Notes under the pieces: generated by a model
Databases searched by the model: none
Told to the model about the DNA's origin: nothing
What the model saw: only the letters and a program-made list of their open reading frames with translations
Made by a program: the position numbers and the translations under genes
Part shown: piece by piece, positions 58,640 to 64,000 of the stretch
Position numbering within the stretch: the first letter of the stretch is position 1
Layout of the letters: each line of letters starts with the position of its first letter
NCBI RefSeq assembly: GCF_004193775.1
Contig: NC_041016.1
Span: forward strand, 33,341,511-33,405,510
Length of the DNA: 64,000 nucleotides
Origin: Glycine soja
Lineage: Eukaryota; Streptophyta; Magnoliopsida; Fabales; Fabaceae
Direction: 5' to 3'

Positions 58640-58965
58640 CAGCTTCCTGAAAATTATAAGCTCTTGCGTTGACGCAGTCATGCAGAATTTTGCGTCTGGC
58701 CGTCTAGATTGTACTTTAAAGTAATCTAGCTAATAGCAAAAATTCCAATTTTGATGGTGTAATTGGTAGAGTAAAAAATTCTGCAAAACATATATATTCA
58801 AATCAAAGCTTTATATCCTTGACAGGTAAACGATCCTAGCTGCAACATTTGTCTGCATCAGTATTACAGCCTTAAGGTACAAGCAATGTCTAATTGGATA
58901 AGTCAAGTTCGACTTTTATTCATCATGGTTCTTTGATCACGAATAACCCCATATCATAATTATCC

Positions 58966-58973
58966 TATAAATA
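58966..58973 (+). promoter_or_regulatory. TATA box of the Kunitz inhibitor gene
   Basis: TATAAATA lies 105 bp upstream of the ATG at 59071, in the context CCTATAAATAGCACACACAC. The expected start site is near 59,000. Confidence 0.8.
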
Positions 58974-59070
58974 GCACACACACATTGTAACAAATTAACC
59001 CATAAAACCCCCTCAAATAAACCTCAACTCATTGTGTGACCAAAGTTATTATTACATTGCATAATCAACC

Positions 59071-59691
59071 ATGTCAATGAAGTTGTACGCTTCCCTTACC
59101 TTTGTGGTGTGGCTTTTCATGGCCACATCGTCCCTAGCCCAATACGTTCTCGACACAAACCGCGAACGCGTCGACAGCGATGATGAGTACTACATCCGGC
59201 CAGCCATAACGGACAACGGAGGGCGTTTCACATTGATCAACAGAAACAGGTCGTGTCCTTTGTACGTTGGTCTCGAAAACACCGACACGCCACTAGGCTA
59301 TCCTGTGAAATTCACCCCTTTTTCCCGCAACAACAACGATGATGACGACGACGACATAAGGGTGAATAGGGACCTCAGAGTGGCGTTCGATGAAGTTTCC
59401 ACAACGTGTGTGCAATCCACAGAATGGAGAGTGGGTGAGAACGACACGAGGAGTGGAAGGAGGCTTATTATCACTGGCCGAGACGAAACCACGGGATCAT
59501 ACGGTAACTATTTTAGAATTGTGGAAACAGAAAATGTTGGTATCTATAACATTCAGTGGTGCCCTACCGAAGTGTGCCCCACTTGTAGATTCATTTGTGG
59601 CACTGGTGGTATTCTGAGGGAGAATGGAAGGATTTTGTTTGCCTTGGATGGTACTCCTCTCCCAGTTATGTTCCAGAAAAAAGATGATTGA
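59071..59691 (+). CDS. KTI: Kunitz-type trypsin inhibitor family protein, 206 aa
   Basis: A secreted Kunitz (STI) family protein, normally a serine-protease inhibitor in seed or defence tissue. Single exon. Residues 1-23 are a signal peptide (SLTFVVWLFMATSSLA), with cleavage before QYVLD. The family N-terminus VLDTN...YYIRP follows, but the usual Gly of the signature (D..G..) is replaced (DTNRERV). Cysteines are C62, C113, C164, C169, C172 and C176; the first two form the usual long loop and the rest the C-terminal cluster. TEW (117-119) and the RILFALDGTPLPVMF end are typical. The inhibitory-loop region contains NNN followed by six Asp (90-95), which is unusual, so trypsin inhibition is uncertain. 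Length is normal for the family. The TATA box and poly(A) signal suggest an expressible gene. Confidence 0.95.
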   Translation: MSMKLYASLTFVVWLFMATSSLAQYVLDTNRERVDSDDEYYIRPAITDNGGRFTLINRNRSCPLYVGLENTDTPLGYPVKFTPFSRNNNDDDDDDIRVNRDLRVAFDEVSTTCVQSTEWRVGENDTRSGRRLIITGRDETTGSYGNYFRIVETENVGIYNIQWCPTEVCPTCRFICGTGGILRENGRILFALDGTPLPVMFQKKDD

Positions 59692-59796
59692 TTTGAAGAG
59701 ATATTGTGGGGTTTCTCCCCCTTGTTGCTAATAACTTCTTTCTTATGGTGTGGCTAATAATATATGATGGAGCTATCATCCATTTTTATTGGATGA

Positions 59797-59802
59797 AATA
59801 AA
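59797..59802 (+). terminator. Poly(A) signal of the Kunitz gene
   Basis: AATAAA lies 106 bp after the stop codon. A second AATAAA is present near 59,852. Confidence 0.7.
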
Positions 59803-60106
59803 GATACATGTATAGAGATGTATTCAGTATTATTCAGTTCTTGATTTGTAGAATAAAGCTCCAAATTGTTATGAGCATGTGATTCATTTACTACTTGGAT
59901 TTTGTAATAATAATAATAATACATTTTTATTTTTGTGGAGTTTTTAATACAATTTTCTTTGGGCAAAGAGGAGACTTTGTTCTTAAATATAAAAGTCTGG
60001 GTAAAAAAAGAAGAATTCTTCATAATTTTATGTGTTTGAATAGAGATATTTAACAAGGTAATTCACTTTTTTTATGGAATTTAAATTGCTTCATAGGAAA
60101 ATATCT

Positions 60107-61544
60107 TGTTTGGATAGGATATTTGAAAATAAATTTGAAGTATGATACTTTTACATGGTATTTTAATCAATTAAAATGTTAGAATTTTAAATTCTCTCAA
60201 AATCTAAGAAATTTGAATTTCCTTTTCTCGAAAACGCTTCTCATGCTCTTGCGACTCATGTCTCCCTAATCTTGCAACTCTAACATGACGCTCCACTCAC
60301 TACCCTTGCGAGCTTTACCCCACTTTCTCTCATTGTAGTTCAAAGCTTGCTTTTTCTCATGGAGGTTCAAACCTTGCTTTCTCTCTCGTGCAGTGCTTTC
60401 GCAAATTGCAATCATAGTATAATCCCTTCCACGAAAGTGCCTCTTCCTCCAATGGCGATAGAGAATTATCTTCATGTTCAACAAAAACTTTTATCGACAG
60501 ACTAACACCAGTGTTGTTGTCATAATCATTGGAGAAAAGAAGATCCTTGTTGAAATCGGAAAAAATGGATGAACTTGGACGTGGTTGAACACGATGATGG
60601 CGGAGATCGATGGTTCATCAAAGTTCATGAGCACAAAGCCAAACTCTTCTTGTTTCTTCTCATCTACCTCATCTTTGTTATGCTTCTCTTTGTTTTTGCT
60701 TTCAACGTTTGCCCATGAAATAGTGTGTTGCATTTGCATTTTGAGAAGTGTTCTTGCAGTAACGAAATTGAAAGGATGATATTGTTTTTCAATTATTTAA
60801 TATAATCTAATGTATAATTAAAATTATCTTCAAATTATTACATAATTAAATATTGGTTAATGTTTATTTTTAGTAAAGTTATAGTTAAAATTTAATTTGT
60901 AAAATACTTATTTAAAAATAAAATTTTACATTAAGTGGAAATTGTATTATTCAATCCAAACAATGAAATTCAAATACAATGAATCGGGAATATTTTTCAG
61001 TCAACGTCGGCTAGCAAGGGTTATCTTTTCGGTCGATGTCAGAAGAAAAGCATCACCAATCGACATCTATCGAAAAACATGGATGGTGCCAGAAAAAAAA
61101 TAGTATTGACCAACGTCGGTTGAAAAATATTTGTAGCATACTTTGGCAAAATAAAACCTAGTCAATGTTAGCCAAAAAATAGCATCGGTTGGTGTTTACC
61201 TAAAAACATCACTAACTTTGGTCAGTCGAAAAATCCCTGATCAAAATTATCAATATTTATATTTTAAAATTATTTTTTAATTAAATATTTTAAAATTAGA
61301 TAGTTTTTATTTTCTATAAAATTTAATATTGAAATTTCATCTATTTAAAATATAAAAAGAAATTTGCATATGGAGGAAATTAAATTGTCCTATCCAAAAA
61401 AAAATATTAAAATTCAAGAAATTTGAATTGATTTATCTAAACAAAACATTTGCAAAATAAAGGAAAGTAAAATTAAAACAATTCAAATTCCAGACATTTC
61501 AAATTTTCTAAAATTTTGAAATTCCTCATCCAAACACAAGGTGA
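60107..61544. mobile_element. Putative foldback/MITE-type element or nest
   Basis: The left end reads CTTGTTTGGATAGGATATTT. On the minus strand the right end reads CTTGTGTTTGGATGAGGAAT. Further TTTGGAT...AATTTGAATT-like ends occur near 60,950 and 61,390, so several related elements may be nested. No TSD was identified. Minus-strand frames at 60266-60484 and 60491-60739 lie inside and have no recognisable domain. A degenerate repeat with CGGTTGA/GACGTCGG-like words fills 61,000-61,250. Confidence 0.45.
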
Positions 61545-61604
61545 GAGTAATATGATTGACTGACATGTGTTCACTATTAGAAAATATATGTGTTACATCA
61601 GTCA

Positions 61605-61831
61605 GTTAACATTGGTTTATATGAAAACCAATGTTAACAAATGTATAGTGACATTCTTGTAAATACTTGGACGTTGTTAACATTGGTTCTAAAAGAACCG
61701 ATGTTAAGTATTTAACTCAACATCAGTTTTATTTAGAACTGATGTTGTGTGTCACACAATAATATCAATTTTGTTTAGAATTGATTTTGAGGCTCGTGTG
61801 CTAACAACGATTCTAATATAAATCGATGTTG
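61605..61831. repeat. Subterminal hairpin series of the CACTA element
   Basis: Hairpin 1, 61605-61638, has 14-bp perfect arms (GTTAACATTGGTTT). Hairpin 2 is at 61677-61707 and hairpin 3 at 61718-61747. Degenerate ones lie at 61762-61786 and 61804-61831. All share a core related to AACATTGGTT/AACCGATGTT. Confidence 0.85.
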
Positions 61832-62149
61832 AACCTAACAATAAAACATGACCACTCTCATTCCAACATCTCACGCACCCAAAGCTCTATTCCTGTCCAA
61901 AGATATGTCAAACCCTTACCTCTTGTTATCGCCGCTATCGCGCTCATCATCATTGTACCCGTCGTTGTTGCAAGCTCAGTTTTGCTAGCAGAAACCTTTC
62001 ACAACCTTTCTTTGTGCCCAAACCAGTTTGGAGCCCTCTCTCATTGGTCCTTGCTTATCGTCGCCACCATCGTTGATTTCAAGTTCTTATTTCTTCTTGT
62101 TTGGGTTCCGAGGTTGGTAATGGACAAGTTGTATCACATCCTCGTGTAA
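61826..62149 (+). CDS. Hypothetical membrane-like ORF inside the CACTA terminus
   Basis: About 107 codons if opened at a TTG; the first ATG is near 61,849. Hydrophobic stretches are LPLVIAAIALIIIVPVVVASSVLLA and FKFLFLLVWVPRLVM. Codon composition is less AT-rich than the flanks, as in a captured gene fragment. No family recognised. It could be a transduplicated exon or chance. Confidence 0.25.
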   Translation: MLNLTIKHDHSHSNISRTQSSIPVQRYVKPLPLVIAAIALIIIVPVVVASSVLLAETFHNLSLCPNQFGALSHWSLLIVATIVDFKFLFLLVWVPRLVMDKLYHILV

Positions 62150-62854
62150 TTGTCGCTCACACTTGTGTTCTACACCCCTTATCCTTCACATTTTAATTTA
62201 AACTTGTCAAGACTTTTCGATGCTATGATTTTTTATGAATCAATTTTTCATTATTCCTTTGGCTTATTCATTTTTAATTACAAATTTGTTTCTTTGACTT
62301 TAGCCTTTAGTTTTTTAGTTGTGTATGGTTCATTAACAACCGTATAAGTGGATGCGACTTGAAGTTTGCTTCATTAGGTGTGTATAATCTTTCAGTTGTA
62401 GTTCTAGTAGACCTTGGTTTAACCTAAGCCTCACAAGTCCTTCCCATATTTTAGAGGTTGCATGATGATGGTAAGAGCCTATTCCTCTATTATAGTCACA
62501 CCTTATATGATATCAATGAGATTAAGACCTGGGAAATGTAGGATATGGACCTTATTGCCAAACCATTGTATCCTTGTCGGTTAATTCAGTGGTGTATTCC
62601 ATTGAATTAGTCATGTATTTTGTTTGTTCATGATTCTATACCATTTTACAACCTTTATATTTATCTATTTCTCAGTCCTGTTTTGATTAGTCTAGAGGCA
62701 TAATGGGAAAAAAGTGAATTAAGAGGTTGTTCCCTAAAATATGGTTGAGCTATATCTTTTGATTTGGAAGCTGAAATTTTTTCGAAGTTCTTTTCTCCCC
62801 ATAACAAATTTGGAAGGCAAGAAACATGTTTGAGATGCCTTGTGATTCTGCAGT

Positions 62855-64000
62855 CACTACTAGAAAATAGGCTTTTAACATTGGTTATTAAGGACTTTCA
62901 AGATTGGTTATTAACTGATGTGGAAACTAACGACGCTAAAAGTATCAATGTTAATATTAGTTTTTAAAAACCGATGTTGTTTTTTGGATTTTTTTTAAAT
63001 ATCTTAATTATTTTTTTAATTACCAACTGTAATTATACATATCACAACTTATCATTCAAAGTTGTAAAAATTCTAAAAATAAACCAAATTTATAAAAAAA
63101 AATACCACCAAGAGTTACAAACTTAATTTACACAAAATATATCACCAAACATACCACTAAGAGTTATAAACAAAATATACCACCAAGAATTATAAACAAA
63201 TATTTCCCTCAAATGTTTTTAGGATGCTCCAAGTATCATTTCCCACAAAATATACCACCAAGAGTTATAAACAATAATTTACAGATATTAGTATAGTATA
63301 ATATACTATATCATAATGCTACATTTAAAGTAAACTAATATAAGCAATACTGATGTGTTGTATCATGTCATTTTTATTTGAGAATAGTCTTGAAATTCTT
63401 AACCTGATCCATAATATGAACTGTGTTGAACATTTCCTTTGGTTTTTTGTTCATCTTCGTCATTGTGTTAGCCATTTCCTTTCAATTCTGTTGATCTTCA
63501 TTCATCGTTTCTAAACTCCATTTATAATATAATAGTTAATATTAAGAATAAATATACATGCCTACTTACTAGTATTCAACCAAGACATATGAGATTGGTC
63601 TAGTACATGCCACAGAGTTTAAATACACAATGCATATACTCATTTTTGAAAACCAAGAATGATATTCCTATTTTGAAAAAAATTGGGGGCCTAAGGCTGT
63701 GGCTGAATTCTCACACCAGCACAAAGTCTCATTATAAGAAAAACAGAATGGCATGCATCGAAAGTACCACATAACACACTGCAACCTTCCAACCAATGAC
63801 CCTCCTGCATTAAACATTGTTGTGGCATACATAGGTGATATAAATTGAAACCATTTTCTTGTCTCATGATAAATCAAACAAACTCAATGCATTATCAAAT
63901 TCTAATGCTATCCTATTCCAACCTATATTGGCACAAAAATTCAAAATACATTTGATATTGTTTTCCAGTTTATATTCAATACACACTTATTCATCAATTA
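62855..64000 (+). mobile_element. Second CACTA-type terminus, running off the window
   Basis: Begins CACTACTAGAAAATAGGC at 62855, in the same orientation as the terminus at 61572, with TAACATTGGTTATTAA and AAACCGATGTTG subterminal motifs. The other end is not in the window. The remainder is AT-rich with no supported gene. Confidence 0.55.
63101..63272. repeat. Degenerate repeat of TACCACCAAGAGTTATAAAC
   Basis: Four near-copies begin at about 63103, 63152, 63178 and 63252, the spacing being irregular. The ATATACCACCAAGA(G/A)TTATAAACAA core is well kept. Probably internal to the CACTA-like element. Confidence 0.8.

Larger units (their letters stand above)
55951..58965. other. AT-rich spacer upstream of the Kunitz gene
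   Basis: No gene was supported. It contains a tandem pair of foldback repeats (56,011-56,215) and an AT microsatellite (58,592-58,636). The frame at 56157-56378 arises within the foldback repeat and shows no known domain. Confidence 0.5.
61572..62854 (+). mobile_element. CACTA-type transposon 5' terminus with captured or unknown sequence
   Basis: Starts CACTATTAGAAAAT, close to the CACTACTAGAAAA terminus of soybean En/Spm-like elements. The first 260 bp contain a series of hairpins typical of CACTA subterminal regions. No matching inverted 3' end (TAGTG) was found before 62,855, so the element is truncated or interrupted there. The interior (61,826-62,149) has an open frame with two or three hydrophobic segments and unknown homology. 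Confidence 0.6.

Noticed and set aside
58741..58830. tRNA or SINE candidate (GATGGTGTAATTGGTAG ... ATTCAAATCAAAGC)
   Set aside because: A- and B-box-like words are present but no cloverleaf, tail or TSD could be read.
60266..60739. Two adjacent minus-strand frames as a host gene
   Set aside because: No domain, promoter or splice structure supports a protein. They lie inside a foldback/MITE-type nest.
63668..63877. A 69-codon Cys-rich minus-strand frame
   Set aside because: The Cys pattern matches no family I know and there is no supporting signal. Treated as chance.

Overview
The window is nuclear plant DNA, almost certainly from soybean or another Glycine. The evidence is an AT-rich background, SIRE1-type LTRs full of TAATCGATTA palindromes, an Au-type SINE, a Kunitz trypsin-inhibitor gene, and a plastid-type RECA gene with many introns. 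Two host genes are supported. The rest is mostly transposable elements (TEs), many nested inside one another or inside the introns of the RECA gene.

Layout. 1-8.3 kb: LTR debris. It includes a gypsy LTR and polypurine tract split by a solo LTR (1349-3926, TSD AATCA), which is itself split by a SIRE1-like solo LTR (2117-3711, TSD TCATG), followed by decayed gypsy pol. 8.3-10.8 kb: AT-rich spacer with a 327-bp Mutator-type MITE (9255-9581). 10,815-32,517, minus strand: a complete plastid RECA gene of 13 exons and 414 codons, assembled here by following open frames and GT/AG boundaries. Intron 12 (7.9 kb) holds two or three SINEs, an L1-type LINE and a small LTR element. Intron 9 (8.1 kb) holds a copia/gypsy relic, a short-LTR element with an intact hAT transposon in its 3' LTR, and an RTE LINE fragment. 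33.6-39.2 kb: a truncated gypsy element with gag only. 39.2-55.95 kb: a copia element on the minus strand, truncated at its 3' side and split inside integrase by an 11.8-kb Athila-like gypsy element (40,360-52,205, TSD ATCAC). That gypsy element carries a second SIRE1-like LTR (43,828-45,523) inside its own integrase. 56-59 kb: AT-rich spacer with foldback repeats and an AT microsatellite. 59,071-59,691: a single-exon Kunitz inhibitor gene with TATA box and poly(A) signal. 59.8-64 kb: foldback elements and two CACTA-transposon termini with subterminal hairpins.

How the parts relate. RECA should act in plastid DNA recombination and repair, and the Kunitz protein is a secreted protease-inhibitor-family protein. 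There is no operon-like relationship between them. The most notable points are the TE-swollen but apparently intact RECA gene, the hAT element with an uninterrupted three-exon transposase, and an array of hairpins in the SIRE1-like LTRs whose stems vary but stay paired around a constant loop. Coordinates of TEs with TSDs are exact to the base as read by eye. LTR edges without TSDs are approximate. No alignments or database searches were run.
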